Shown here: in pieces, positions 37,735 through 49,775 of the stretch | How the letters are laid out: every line of letters starts with the position of its first letter | How positions within the stretch are numbered: position 1 is the first letter of the stretch | Assembly (NCBI RefSeq): GCF_958979055.1 | Contig: NC_084887.1 | Coordinates: forward strand, 28,478,544 to 28,542,543 | Direction: 5' to 3' | Source of the DNA: Alnus glutinosa | Lineage: Eukaryota > Streptophyta > Magnoliopsida > Fagales > Betulaceae | DNA: 64,000 bases | The notes under the pieces: model-generated | What the model was told of the DNA's origin: nothing | The model's database searches: none | What the model saw: only the letters and a program-made list of their open reading frames with translations | Program-made: the position numbers and the translations under genes

Positions 37735-38616
37735 ATGGCCATGAGCTGCTCGGATGAAGGAACAAGTGCTTCAATCTTCGTCTCCTCGCAAAAGCTGCCG
37801 TCTTCCAAATACAAGGGAGTAGTTCCGCAGCCAAACGGCAGGTGGGGTGCACAGATATACGACAGGCATCAACGCGTGTGGCTGGGAACTTTCGAGGAGG
37901 AAGAACAAGCTGCTAAGGCGTATGACGTTGCGGCACAAAGGTTCCGTGGCCGCGACGCCATCACAAATTTCAAGCTTCCTTTGGAGGTTGCCGGCAATGA
38001 TGTCATGGAATCGTATTTCTTGAGTTCTCACTCCAAGGATGAAATTGTTGACATGCTCCGGAAACACTCCTATGCGTCTGAGCTTGAGCAAACTAAGTAC
38101 AGTAGTGTTGGTGAGTTTCATGGCAGTACTGCGAAAAGAATCAGAGGCAATGGATTTGGTGAAGCCAGGGAGTACCTTTTCGAGAAGGTGGTGACACCAA
38201 GCGATGTAGGGAAGCTTAACCGGATGGTTATACCAAAACAGCAGGCGGAGAAGTATTTTCCATTGCCTTCTGGAAGTTCAGCCAATGGTGTCTTGTTGAA
38301 TTTTGAAGATGATATAGGGAAGGTGTGGAGGTTTAGATATTGCTATTGGAGCAGTAGCCAGAGCTATGTTTTAACAAAAGGGTGGACCAGATTCGTGAAG
38401 GAGAAGAACCTGAAAGCTGGCGATAGAGTTAGCTTTCAGCGATCAGTAGGGCCTGATAACAAGTTATTCATTGACCGGAGGCATCGAAATGGATCGGATT
38501 TTGTGGGTGTGCGTGTGCCTGATAAGGTAAACCCGTCAAAATCTGTAGAAGCTGTAAGACTTGTTAGGTTATTTGGTGTCAATATTTTACAAGCCCCTTT
38601 AAGCGATGTGTTATAG
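37735..38616 (+). CDS. RAV: RAV-type transcription factor (AP2 plus B3)
   Basis: The intronless gene encodes 293 residues. An AP2/ERF domain spans about residues 25-80 ([32 protein letters not shown]) and a B3 DNA-binding domain about 147-250 ([38 protein letters not shown]). The pair defines the RAV family, where AP2 binds CAACA and B3 binds CACCTG. The motif RLFGV at 278-282 is the B3-type repression motif seen in RAV1 and TEMPRANILLO proteins, so a repressor is expected. Family roles include growth restraint, flowering repression and ethylene or brassinosteroid responses. Compared with RAV1 (about 344 residues), the region before AP2 is short (24 residues) and the C-terminal tail is almost absent. 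The ATG context AAAAATGGCC and the upstream TATA box support the start. It is nuclear by family. Confidence 0.92.
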   Translation: MAMSCSDEGTSASIFVSSQKLPSSKYKGVVPQPNGRWGAQIYDRHQRVWLGTFEEEEQAAKAYDVAAQRFRGRDAITNFKLPLEVAGNDVMESYFLSSHSKDEIVDMLRKHSYASELEQTKYSSVGEFHGSTAKRIRGNGFGEAREYLFEKVVTPSDVGKLNRMVIPKQQAEKYFPLPSGSSANGVLLNFEDDIGKVWRFRYCYWSSSQSYVLTKGWTRFVKEKNLKAGDRVSFQRSVGPDNKLFIDRRHRNGSDFVGVRVPDKVNPSKSVEAVRLVRLFGVNILQAPLSDVL

Positions 38617-38642
38617 ATAATAATAGTTTAGGTTTGAGAGAG

Positions 38643-38643
38643 G

Positions 38644-38683
<40 letters not shown>

Positions 38684-38687
38684 AATT
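38643..38687. repeat. Poly(T)-poly(A) perfect-type palindrome after RAV
   Basis: A T-run of about 20 is followed directly by an A-run of about 22, within 30 bp of the RAV stop codon. It could form a hairpin in the 3' UTR, or mark a remnant of a retroposed tail. Length is likely uncertain in assemblies. Confidence 0.6.
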
Positions 38688-39439
38688 TGTAATGGTGTGG
38701 GACGACCAAATTGGCTACTTTACCTGGACGTGATCTTGATAGTCCTTACCCACTAGGCAACTGCATAAGAGGGGGGCATAGACGACAGAAAACTACAGGT
38801 GCTGCTTAAAATCTAATAGAACCATAATTTTACTGTCTAGCTTTATTGAAGACACTAGCGATACCAAGCCAATAAGGTGGTAAACCAAGTGCTTCCCATA
38901 TCGAGATTTGATCTTGGGACCTTACCCCCATTTTTTAACTCGAATGCCACTAGACCACTCCTCTTAGTGGTTGAGAGAGATGGGGTTAATTTGTTGTAAA
39001 AAGACCTTTAATGAAATATAAATATTTTACTTACAATGCTATTTAGTAGACTATTATACTATTGTCATATAGCTTAGATGACATGAGAATGAAAATAATT
39101 TTTTTTTTTTTTAACATGTATTAATTTAATAGTTATTTTTTATTTTCACATCATCAAATTATATAACAATTTGCTAAATAATATTACTCGTAATTATCTC
39201 TACACGTTAGCTCGAAGGGATCCCAAGACCAACAAGGAGATATGTGGTGGCCGATATCCACGGCTCATTCATAGCCTTTCAATCAAACCTATCTAACAAT
39301 TCACATGGGCTTTCTTTTTTTGGGTAACTAACTATGTGGCCCATTTTCATTAACACTGTCATCTGCAAACCATAACATAAAATGGGCTAATGACATTTCA
39401 GAGCCCCTTTGATAAGAATGAGTTGTAAAACTCAATTTT

Positions 39440-40620
39440 CGTAGTCTCTAACAGTATTTTTAGTAGCCTCATCAAATTATTTTGGTGAGCCAATTTGATG
39501 AAAATACTAAAAAACCACTCCCAGCAGCCTCGCCATTTTAACCAAAAAGTTTTGACTTTCTCTCTCACATGATCAGCACATTTTTTTCTTTTTTTCTCTC
39601 ATTTTCTTCTCTCATCTCCCATCTCATGGATATGAAGAATTCTTTATAAAAAGATTAAATAGAAAAAGAATAAAAAAATATGAAAAAAAAATATTATTTA
39701 AATGGAATAGTGATAGAGCATAACTTCCATACGGTTGTGGCATAAATAAAGCATTTTTTGCCTTCCAATGAAATGTTGACATGTTAGCCTGTAACAAAAA
39801 AATAAAATAGTTTCAAAACACTGGATTTGGTCTCTAGTGTTTATATTTGCTACGAAAAAAAACACTGGAACGTCTCTCTCCTTTGTGGAGGTCGTTGCCC
39901 AGACGAACGCCACCACCCACGCCGGGAGCTCTAAGAGTCACCTTCTAAAGTGCGCATTTTCTATTCAAATTGCACTCGTGTGGTTAAAATTAGAAGTGGG
40001 TCTTGGGTTTCAAGGGTCACCAAGGCTTTTTTGCCTGGACTTTTCATTCTCCAATTACTTTTGTTTCCAAATTGGTGTTTGATCCAACAGGTGAAGTGGG
40101 TTCTGCTTGTTTCACGCTGAAAGCCCCAAAAATTCCCTGATTTACATTATTTTGATGACTTATTCGATGAACTGTTGTCTTTCATTTGATGGGTTAAAAC
40201 ATTGGTCCGTACATAGTGTATTTTTGTTTTTATTATTTTTTGCAAAGAAAGATGTGAAGATTTTAATCAGAGAGGGAGAAACAGACGTTCTGGGGCAGCG
40301 GGTATGGGAACAATGGTGGCTGTGCGAAGGAGAGTGAGGTTCAGAGTGTTTTTTCCTAGCAGATGTTAACACTACGATACGAAATCCAGTGTTTTGAAAC
40401 TATTTCGTTTTTTATCTAGGCTGACGTGTCAGTGTTTCATTGGAGGGCAGAAAATGCCTTGTTTATGCCACAACCGTATAGAAGTCACTCTCATAGTGAT
40501 AATAAATAGTTAAAATGGTGAGGCTGCTGAGATAATTTTTAAAAAGTGGCTCACCAGAATAGAGAAAAGTGATTTTTAGCTACTTTGGTGAGTAAAATTT
40601 GATGGGACTACTAATGAGAT
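39440..40620. mobile_element. MITE split by a MULE
   Basis: The left arm (about 39455-39550, GCCTCATCAAATTATTTTGG, then CCAGCAGCCTCGCCATTTTA) pairs with the right arm (about 40512-40615, TAAAATGGTGAGGCTGCTGA, then ACTTTGGTGAGTAAAATTTG). The two arms are separated by the MULE at 39715-40491. Outer boundaries are approximate. Confidence 0.65.
39715..40491. mobile_element. Non-autonomous MULE, 777 bp
   Basis: Terminal inverted repeats of about 120 bp start AGAGCATAACTTCCATACGG on the left and, complemented, AGAGTGACTTCTATACGG on the right. Both run through GGTTGTGGCATAAA and ATAGTTTCAAAACACTGGAT. The 9-bp flanks AATAGTGAT (39706-39714) and CATAGTGAT (40492-40500) match at 8 of 9 positions. Internal DNA (39840-40370) is unique-looking and moderately GC-rich, so host sequence capture is possible. 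It is related to the element at 48689-49766 by its termini. Confidence 0.82.
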
Positions 40621-40916
40621 ATTGGCCCATCATCTAAATACAGACTAAACATTAGACATAAAAACACCAAATTTTATACCAAAAAACAAAACCAATGGAT
40701 AAAAGAGCATTTTTTGAATTTTCTTCCTTGAAAGTTGCAAAGTGATTTTTAGCTACTTTGGTGAGTAAAATTTGATGGGACTACTAATGAGATATTGGCC
40801 CATCATCTAAATACAGACTAAACATTAGACATAAAAACACCAAATTTTATACCAAAAAACAAAACCTATGGATAAAAGAGCATTTTTTGAATTTTCTTCT
40901 TTGAAAGTTGCAAAGA
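40571..40916. repeat. Tandem duplication, 2 x 173 bp
   Basis: Copies 40571-40743 and 40744-40916 both start GATTTTTAGCTACTTTGGTG. I see only two internal differences (CCAATGG versus CCTATGG, TTCCTTG versus TTCTTTG) and a junction base, so it is recent. Each copy contains the outer part of the right MITE arm plus flanking DNA. Confidence 0.9.
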
Positions 40917-42171
40917 CCATACCATTCCCATCAGATCTACCCAAGAGAAACCGAGGAAAAATGAGAGTCTATTGTCTAAAATTGTCATTTTTTAATTTGT
41001 TTCAAAGGATTGTGTGTTTTTATGTTTATTGTATTTTTTACTTTTTAATAATTTGTTCAATTATAATTGATCGCCGTAAAATGAGGGGTTAGTATCGTTA
41101 TTGAAGGTACTTTTTTCCTTCTTTGTTTTGCGTACCATAGCTTGAAATGGGAGAGAATGCTCAACATACCTGCAAAACTAGGTCACATTAATTATCTTTT
41201 CACTAAATATGTTTGATGAAATTACTCAATGACTCCCTACGCTACCTATTCCAATCTACTGAAAGCCAGCCATGTGCCTGCTTATTATTAGCTAATAAAA
41301 CTCAAATTATGATATTATATTTCAACATAACAAAGATAAACTAATCTAACAATAAGACAGAATTGAAAGGAAAGATTTTCTTAATAACTCCTCTGGAATG
41401 TTAGTAATAACCAAAGGATTTGCTGCTTATTAAGGGGAGTTTCAGTACATGAAGGAGCAAACTTGAAGAGCTGGCACATGCATGATGTGGATTTTGGTGC
41501 TGTAAAATTGGATTTTATTTATTTATTTTTTTTTTTGTGTGTGACTACTCATTGTTTAGTTGAAATCTTGTGTGATTTAAACTGATGGAATGTGCCTGGA
41601 TTTTGTGTATTAGTTAATATGCAAAGCGTCCCTTAGAGTTTTGTCAAAATTGAAATAAAATAAGTTTTATTTCCTTGTGTTAAAGCCCTTCACAGCTTTG
41701 AGGAAATGACATGTTATATTAGTCTTAGATCAATTAGAGCATGAGTCTTGATATGTTAGAACTGTTTAGAATTTGAAGCTAAAAACTCCAACAATTTCGA
41801 GTCCCAGGAGAAAACCAAGTAAAATATGATCTATCCTGTCCAAATCTAATCTAATACATGTTAGGAATTAAGCTAGGGTTTTTATTTCATAAAATTTGTA
41901 CACGCGATCTAATTAATAAGTATATTTTGGCCTAAGAAAATAATTAAGCATTATACTGGACTAGCTAGGATGGAGTGCAACGGCCATAAGGCGGTCCACC
42001 AACTAGTTTGTCAAGCTAAGTGCACCTAGAAGTTAATTAATTGACCAAAGGTATGTTTGCGGTCACAAATGTTGCCATGATTCGGAAGGTGGATCACACA
42101 ACCCTAACATACATGACGTAATAATATGTCTAGACCACATTAAAAGAAGAAAGTTTTATTGAGTTCAATTT

Positions 42172-42209
<38 letters not shown>

Positions 42210-43220
42210 AGTTTCTTTTACACGTTAAGCAAATGTTTTATTCAACTTATTTTAAATTGGTCGGAGATATTGAACCGGAGAGAATCCCGTTATTTTTATT
42301 TGAGGAAAAAAATTATTTTTTTACATTTTTATAAATAATTTTGCCCCTTAAATTAATATACTAATTAGATCCCCTACAATTCATTTGAACTGGAAAAAAT
42401 CCAAATGTAAGTACAACAATCCTCTCAGATTCCTTCAATCATACAGTTGACAAGTTTTAAAATTTCACTCATTCATAAGAAGTGCTATAGAGTACACAAG
42501 ATTAGGTTAGGAATTTATTTTCTGAACTCGTTATAAATTTAAGTTTCAGACCTGTACTTTTTCGTAATTATCATCAATAAAGACTCTTAATTAACAAACC
42601 TAACACAACCAGATTGAGTGTTGCATAAAGGAAAGTCGCTAGGATATTGACAAATAAAAAGCTTTTTCGCAAGTTTCTCAATTCAGGTTTACTGATCATA
42701 TTAAACCATATATTTTCCACAGCCAGGTATACAGTGCATGGAGAAAATAAATGTGTGCACTTGTTCATAATAATAATAATAATAATAATATACAAAACAC
42801 TCTTATTTTTCTATTATCTTTTATCCTTAAATAGAAAAATATGAATGTTCAATAATTATAAATAAAATTCTTCTTTAAAAAAAAAAAAAAAAAAAACTGA
42901 AAGCGTACGAATGGCCGTCTCGAACTTTGACAACCACACGTCCTATGCCCCGAAGACCCAAAAAGTTCACTGAATAGTCTTTGTCATGAAGGACGTAGCA
43001 TCAACAGTGCGCCATAGCGTAGCATCTGTAGCATCTCAGAGACCCTTGAACCATGCATCACAGACCGACTAAACATGGTTCAGTACTTCAGTCTTCAGTC
43101 ACATGGCCGCTCCTACCTCCCACCATCAACCTGGCTGCATCGTTACAATAACGGTTTGATTTTGATCCAACATGATCGATCAACACACAACCCTATTTGA
43201 TTTCTCAAGACTCAAGCGCG
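40917..43220. other. Intergenic spacer, no gene seen
   Basis: AT-rich, with poly(A)/(T) runs near 42180-42205 and 42877-42896 and an (AAT)n tract near 42769-42790. No coding domain, RNA gene or bounded transposon was recognised. Confidence 0.5.
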
Positions 43221-43471
43221 CCAAAAATAAGATGTCATCTCTGCGTGCTAATTACAAAAATGTAGAAACAGACTTGACAGAGAACCAGAAAAGCAGAAGC
43301 TGTAGACTGCGCTCTCTCGTCACACTCTTATCCCTTATCGCTTAAGCCTCAAATATCAGAAATATGAACGACAACAAGCATCGATGCAAAATGCATTCCA
43401 ATAACAAAAAAGAGATACAAAATGCAAGACAATAACCATAAAAGAAAAACAGCAGCGAATGGGTAATTTGA

Positions 43472-44599
43472 TTAGTGCATTCCCTTTGGAGCAGTGAGGC
43501 CAATCTGCTCCGCAAGCTTAGCCAGCATGGTATGCTTGCTACACCATGCCTCCACCAGCTTGGCCTCCTTGCTCTCAGCATCTCTCTGCAAGGCAGTAAG
43601 CTCTTCTTTGAACTCGCTCTCAATTCTGCTCACAAAAGCCTTCTCTTCCTCTCTCAAAGACATTATCTTTGCCTCAATCTCCTCCATTTTCTCTCTTCTC
43701 TTCCTTGCTTTCTCTGACTCCAGCTGCTGCTCCAGCCTGCTCAGCCGCCACGTGGCCTCCTTCTTGTGCAGCACCCAGCTCTGCCTCCCCTCCTCCAGCT
43801 CTTTACAGTACTGGATCAGCGTGCCCATTTGCTGACCCGGAAACATGCGAGTCGGATTCGCGTCCGGGTCTGGAATCGGGTCGGACGGAGAAAGGGAGAG
43901 GCTGACGGAAGGCGACGACGTAGTCGAGGACGACGTCGTGCACGAAGGATTCATGTTCATCCACGAGGGAAGTACGGACGACGTCGTCGAAGAAGAGGAG
44001 CTCGTGGACCCGAGGGACAGAACCGGATCAGGGTCGGCCACCGGACCCATATTACTATTACTATTCAGGGAGGACTGGAACGTGTAGTAGAGCTTGGGCT
44101 GAAGCACGTACTTCTCTGCGAATGTCTCCAAGATGTGGTCGTACGGACCCTGAGCAACCCTCTCCGGAGAACCTGCCGCCGCCGGAATACTCCCGTCTGT
44201 ACAGTCGGAATATTCCCCCGCGGCCGCGGCGTTGTTGCTGTTGCCGTCCTTCTTCTTCTGCTGTTGTTGCTGTCTGAGCTGCTTTTCCTTGTAGACCTCC
44301 CACCACTTGCCGAGGCGTTTGGGGGTGCGGCCGGGGACCTCGGCGGCGATCTTCTTCCACTTGTTGCCGTACTTGGCCTGGAGGGAGATGACGAGGGACT
44401 GTTCCTCCGGGGTGAGGGAGCCCTTCTTCAGGCCAGGCTTCAGGTAGTTCTTCCAGCGCTCCAGGCAGGACTTGGGGTCGCGCTGGAGGGGCTGCCGCAT
44501 GCGCTGGGGGAGGAGGTTCCACTCTTTGGGGCCATATTGCTTCACGTAGGCTCGGAGGAGTGCGTCTTCCTCTGGCTGCCACCGCTGACGCTCCTTCAT
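43472..44599 (-). CDS. AS1: ASYMMETRIC LEAVES1 / PHANTASTICA / ROUGH SHEATH2 MYB protein
   Basis: The intronless minus-strand gene encodes 375 residues, close to Arabidopsis AS1 (367). Two MYB repeats fill residues 1-105 (MKERQRWQPEEDALLRAYV; tryptophans at 7, 27, 49; then SLTPEEQSLVISLQAKYGNK and KRLGKWWEVYKEK). A glutamine run is at 110-114, followed by a serine/proline-rich middle. A long coiled coil spans about residues 259-365 (GTLIQYCKELEEGRQSWVLH, LSRLEQQLESEKARKRREKM). This layout is specific to the ARP proteins. AS1 partners with the LBD protein AS2 to repress class I KNOX genes and to set leaf adaxial-abaxial polarity, in the nucleus. The start is the first ATG, matching the family's N-terminus. 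The region 43220-43471 is probably 3' UTR. Confidence 0.95.
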   Translation of the reverse strand: MKERQRWQPEEDALLRAYVKQYGPKEWNLLPQRMRQPLQRDPKSCLERWKNYLKPGLKKGSLTPEEQSLVISLQAKYGNKWKKIAAEVPGRTPKRLGKWWEVYKEKQLRQQQQQKKKDGNSNNAAAAGEYSDCTDGSIPAAAGSPERVAQGPYDHILETFAEKYVLQPKLYYTFQSSLNSNSNMGPVADPDPVLSLGSTSSSSSTTSSVLPSWMNMNPSCTTSSSTTSSPSVSLSLSPSDPIPDPDANPTRMFPGQQMGTLIQYCKELEEGRQSWVLHKKEATWRLSRLEQQLESEKARKRREKMEEIEAKIMSLREEEKAFVSRIESEFKEELTALQRDAESKEAKLVEAWCSKHTMLAKLAEQIGLTAPKGMH

Positions 44600-44880
44600 T
44601 TCAACACCATCATTTGTGCTTTCGAGATGGTCAGGATCATTGGCGATCCGTCTCTCTCACTCTCTCTCTCTGTGTCTAGGCCATAGTTGATTGAGATGGA
44701 CTATTGTGTATATATATATATATATATATATGTTGTATCTTTTTTTCTCTGCGTCGTATCTTCTTTTCTCTGCTTCTGTCCGAGGGGGAGACACAGAGCA
44801 ATTAGCCGATTAATATTTAAAGAAAACAAATGGGAAGCGACGGGGTTTAAAGAGTTGAAAAAGGCTAGGCTAGGATGAGG
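44600..44880 (-). promoter_or_regulatory. AS1 5' leader and proximal promoter
   Basis: On the gene strand the leader contains a GA-rich run (about 44653-44676). Further upstream a (TA)n tract at about 44711-44732 may serve as, or overlap, the TATA region. Both assignments are inference from position. Confidence 0.45.
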
Positions 44881-45019
44881 GTGACCTCATCTTTCTACTC
44901 ATAGGCTCTCTTTATTTCTATTTAAAAAGATAAATGTCTGATTTTCACATTTTGTTATTTATTTATTTTTTCATCTCCTTGTAAAAAACTAAAAAAAGGA
45001 CAAATGCACCATTAATAAA

Positions 45020-45245
45020 TTTGTTTTAAAAAAATGGCCAAAAAATAAATGTGTAATAACTCTCATTTATAAAATTTAGAGATGCATCCAAACTTTTTAC
45101 ATAACAATTATAACTTTCTTGGGATATTGACGTTATTTTAATTGTTTAGGAGGTAACATTGACACAATTGGTAGCTTGAAAAGACATTGGTAATGAGATA
45201 GTAGTTTGAAAATAATATATATAATTTTTCCTATTTTTATATACA
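45020..45245. mobile_element. Half copy of the 582-bp MITE family
   Basis: The block GAGGTAACATTGACACAATT, GTAGCTTGAAAAGACATTGG and TAGTAGTTTGAAAATAATAT matches the right arm of the MITE at 18560-19141. The left arm is missing or unrecognisable. Confidence 0.55.
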
Positions 45246-48200
45246 ACATCAAAGATGCCCCCCAAACTTTTACGTAAACTTATGTCTATACTAAAATACA
45301 TGTTGATACAGTCGACCACATACTTGAGCCCAATCGAGAATGCCTGCAACAAGAATGAAAGTAAGTAAAAAAACTTGTCGAGTGTACCGATTGGAGACCA
45401 CTACGATACTTAAGTCAAACAATGTCTTGTGAAGGGTGATGAAGAATAGAAAAACTTTGAAAAGCCAAAAAACAATCAATCCAAAGATCATACATGCAAT
45501 GGTTGCTTCCTCCTTATATTTAGCATGGATCCCTTCCTTGCATAAACGTCTAGCCAAGTGGCACCCTTTGGTTGGCATGCTCTGGCCGTACGAAACATCT
45601 TTCCCTAGTCGTGTAGTATGAATGTGTAATCCCTTGATGCACGTTTCCTGGTGGAGAGACTTGCTCATGAAAATAACAATAGAAATTTCATTTACGGCAG
45701 CTGTCATCTTAATTTGTCCTTTACTAGATGGTTATGATGGCGTAGCGGGGTGGAAATCCTCTATAGCAACACTCTTCGTTATTATCAAATGATCAATGGC
45801 CCGAGACAAGGCGCTTGATGGTTTATCGATCTTGGGCCCCGCCTTCTGGTCCAGGTGGACGAGACAAGGTGGATATTGAATGCACATGAAAGAACATATA
45901 ATTTATGAAAATAAGATGAAAGAGAGACATAGAGAATTAAAGTGGTTCGGCCTATGGCCTACATCCACAAGTCAAAGTCTTTTTCTTTGGCTACATCTTT
46001 CCTTACTTTATTTGATTGTATACAAATCTCTATTTATAAAAAAATAGTTTGAATGTTACAAATCTCTTCTATTTATATATTAATTACAATAAATTGAATT
46101 TATCATTCTTTAACTCTTATCCCTTGAGTGCTTCTAACTCTTATTTCTTGAATTCTTATTACTCTTGCCTTAATAAGATTAATCGACAACATTAACAAAT
46201 GAGCATCAAGTGAGTGAGGGGCCTAAACCTAAGTTTCATTTCAAAACCCCTCAAATAATTTAGATTTTTTTATTTTTTTTATTTGAGCGGTATTTATGAT
46301 CAATTGGGTAACTCTTTTTTGCGGAAATTAAACAGTAAAACAATCGTGATTCGTGATGCTGCCCGTTAAATTCTGGTAAAAAAAAAAGGTGAAGATCTCG
46401 CGGTAAACCAACGAGGGCGACAACGTCATAACCGTGCAAAGAGTAGTCTTTTTGTTGTTGGAGGCATGCAGCATGGGGGCAGTGGAGGACATTGGGATAT
46501 GTGAGAGATGTGTAGTGGCGCACTCTGATTGGACGTGTTCGTACGCGTTTTTGGTGAGCGTGGGGATATTGGTTTTACTTTTGTATGGGTGTGCGAGTGT
46601 GCAGGGAGTGAGTGGGGTCGGGCCTCGGGGGGTAAAAGGGAGCAGAGGGCGTGGCGGTGTGGGGGCAGAGTGAGTCAGAGCCCAGAAGGAGTGGACAAGA
46701 CTGGACAGCGAGAGCCCTATTGTTTGGTCGTGTAACGTGTATACCTAGATAAGGAAGATGCCGACCGAGTGGAATTGGGTAAAGGCACTTCATGCTAAAA
46801 ATAGGAAAATGCACTTCATGCGCCTTTGGTAGAGCGTGGAATTAAAGCACCCCACAATTATTGAAAAGTAATCACTGCACTACAGTAGTGCACAATATAA
46901 ACATATGAAATGAGATTCATATGATAGGACCTACTTTATAGGTATTATGACTCGACACTTCTACAAAATATGTGCACAATTGTTGTGTAAAAATCATTTC
47001 TAACAATTATTAAGTTCGAAATGTGGTCAGCCATGTCGCTTTGAGGCGGGGCAATCCCTAGTCACGTTTCTTACACACATTTTGTGTACAAAGTGTGTGC
47101 AAGAAAAATTATTCTTGACCTAAATCGGGATGTTCCACTTCTAGTTTTACTTTGCGGTGGGAATACGGACACGGGAGGCTTATTGTTTGAGAAATGGCAT
47201 ACCAATTTTATTATTTGCATTTTTAAGAATTTATTCTCTAACGTAACAGTTGCAGAAAAAGAGCAAGTAAATACTAAATATGATAAAAACAAATATTGTA
47301 ATAAAAAGTTTATGTTGCCACTGTCACATTAGGGACTAAGCAATTGAGAGCGTAAAGAAAAAAGTTTGTATAACATTTATCTTATAATTTTGATAACCCG
47401 CCTGGCTTTTAGGTCAGTGGTACAACAAAAATGCATGAGAATAGAGGTTTTTTTTTTTTTGTTTTTTTTGTTTTTTTTTGTAAGTTACAGGCATCCTGAT
47501 AGCTAGGTATTTTATAATGAAATTGATGAACAATAGAAGAATGTGAAAATGAAAGGGCATTTCTAGAGTATCTAGAAATGCCCTACTTATTATTCAAGGC
47601 ATTCAGATTAAGAGCCAGTGTCATCAAGTAGGCTAATAGAAAGGGCATTTCTAGAGTATACGTGGGAAAAACAAAAGAAACAAAGATAGCAAAAAGAGCC
47701 AAATCGTTACAACACAATTATGCATATATACCTCAGTTATTATCTTTGATTTCAACAGGAAAAACAAAATTGATTGCAAAAAATATGGTCCAATTAATTG
47801 ATACATACCTAGGATGTGAGGCTAACATATATGCACCAAAGGGAAAAGAGAAATGAAATGTATGAGGAAAAAAAAGTTATTAAAAAAAAAAAACTATTTT
47901 TTTTCTTAAAATAAAAACATTAACAAGCACTTCAAATACAATACACTCGTAAAAATACAAATAATAATAATAATTTTTACCTGTACGTCACATATCTACG
48001 GTTGGGATGTTCAAAGTTAGGAACAAAAATCGGTTTTCTGTTTCTGGCGAGGCTTGAAGTTGTGCGGGGAGCATGGAGGATGTAGAGGAGTTTGCTCTCT
48101 CAAATCTGCACTTTCTATACCGTTTCAGAGGTCGTCGGCAACATTTGAGGAGGAATGAATAATGATGGGTTGCACAATCTGAGATATTTCTTTTATAAGG

Positions 48201-48679
48201 CGTCGGCAGCGTTTTGATGAAAAAGAAAACTGATGTTTGGGTACACAATTGGGTTACTTATATTCCAGCATGGGAATAGGCTTATTCTTGATCAGGATTT
48301 GATGGGGTTTTATTCTAGTACACTGATAAGCTTATTCCATAACAGGTTTTTTTTCGTTTAGAAGGAGCCTGATACATATCTACTAGCGACTCCGTAAGCT
48401 CTATGCCGGCCAATGTTATTTAGTTTATGTTTTTTGGCTTTTTTAGATTGTGTTCTGTTATTTAATCTCTGAAGCCTGCCATGGTAGACTTTAGATTTAG
48501 TTTTTAGATGAGATCTTGCTCTCTTATCTTCTCATAGTATAACTTATTGTAAAAAATGAGTGTTTTTTTGCGTCCTTCTGCTAAGGCAGCTGCCCTCCAA
48601 GTTACGAATTAGTCCTATAATTTGCTTTTAGGAGTCTTTGTATCTCTGATTACAACTTTTGGCCCTTTGGGTCTCAGAT
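45246..48679. other. Intergenic spacer with repeat fragments
   Basis: No gene is recognised. At about 45900-46190 the sequence (AGTGGTTCGGCCTATGGCCT, then CTACATCCACAAG) resembles LTR-type sequence common in plant genomes, but I see no termini. At 47551-47585 and 47640-47660 the word GAAAGGGCATTTCTAGAGTA repeats, once as a palindrome. A 138-codon frame on the minus strand (45291-45707) has no domain I know. Confidence 0.45.
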
Positions 48680-48688
48680 TATAATGAG

Positions 48689-49766
48689 GGGATAACTTTA
48701 ATTCGATCGAGGCAAAAATTAGGCTTTTTTTGCCTGCTAATGAAAAGTTGACACGTAAGCCAAAGCAAGAAAATGAAATAGATGCAAAACACTGTATTTC
48801 TTTGCAGTGAAATGAAGAAATCGAGGGAGAGAAAGACGGGCGTCTTCACGTCGGAAACCAAGCCCTGACCACTGACCCCGACTGCTTACGACGTAGTCTC
48901 TGTATTGGTTCTTTAATTCTTTTTGTTATGGAACAGAATACTGAACTTTGATTTTCAGTTTGAGTGGGGATGTGATTGTGAACGCTTTTCGTTTTAGGAA
49001 CTTGTTGCGTTTCTAGGGTTTTGGTGGGAGTTTATGTGGTTAATTTGTTTGATTTTGTGGCTGAAGCAGAAAGTGAAGTGTGTTTTTGGTTAATTTTGGT
49101 CTTTTGGATTGATTAATTGTTAAATTTTGTTGTTGTTGTCGCCGGGAAGGGGTGTTTATGCACATTAATTGTTGCCACCGGGAAGAGCTAGCCAAGCAAG
49201 TGGATCGTCTCGCTCAGATGCTCCGCTCCACGGTCTGACTCGATCTTCGACCCCGACAGCACCGACCTCTCCCTACCCCCCATCGACAGCAATGACCCCA
49301 TCCTCACCGTTGTCTGGTCCTACACTGCCATTGTCCAGATGGGCCAGCCCAAGGACCGAAAACCACCAGAGGGGCGAGAGGGGAGAACGGCTGGTGAGAG
49401 GGAGGGATCTTGGGAGAGGACAAGGCTCAGGCTGGATCTTTGTCGACGGTGTCAGGAGGTCGCGGGGAAGAGGAACTGGAGGCTCGCCGGTGGTCGTCGA
49501 GACTCACTGTCGTCGAATCTCTGTGGCTGGAGGACTGGTTGTTCGACGAAGGGGAAGAGGCAGTGCGGCTGATGGCGAGTTTGACGAGTTGGGGAGTAGG
49601 AGCTTCAGTTTTTTCTTTTTCTTTTTTTTCATGAATTTGGTGTGATTGGGCGTTTTCAGCCTACAGTATTTTGATGTGTTTTGGTGTATTAAACTGACGT
49701 GGCATGTTATTATTGGAGGGCAGAAAATAACCATTTTATGCCCAGATCGGATAGAAGTTGCACTCT
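48689..49766. mobile_element. Non-autonomous MULE, ~1.08 kb, possible Pack-MULE
   Basis: Left end GGGATAACTTTAATTCGATC and right end (complement) AGAGTGCAACTTCTATCCGA continue as inverted repeats of roughly 90-100 bp, containing TTTGCCTGCTAATGAAAAGT and TCTGCCCTCCAATAATAACA respectively. Flanks TATAATGAG (48680-48688) and TATAATGAA (49767-49775) agree at 8 of 9. The interior at about 49140-49600 is sharply GC-rich and looks like captured coding DNA, but no family is recognised. Confidence 0.75.
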
Positions 49767-49775
49767 TATAATGAA

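Noticed and set aside
43766..44686. 306-codon open frame antisense to AS1
   Set aside because: Arg/Leu-rich low-complexity product that mirrors the GC-rich AS1 coding strand; no domain. A shadow frame.
45291..45707. 138-codon minus-strand frame
   Set aside because: No recognisable domain and no gene context; left as possible random or transposon-derived.
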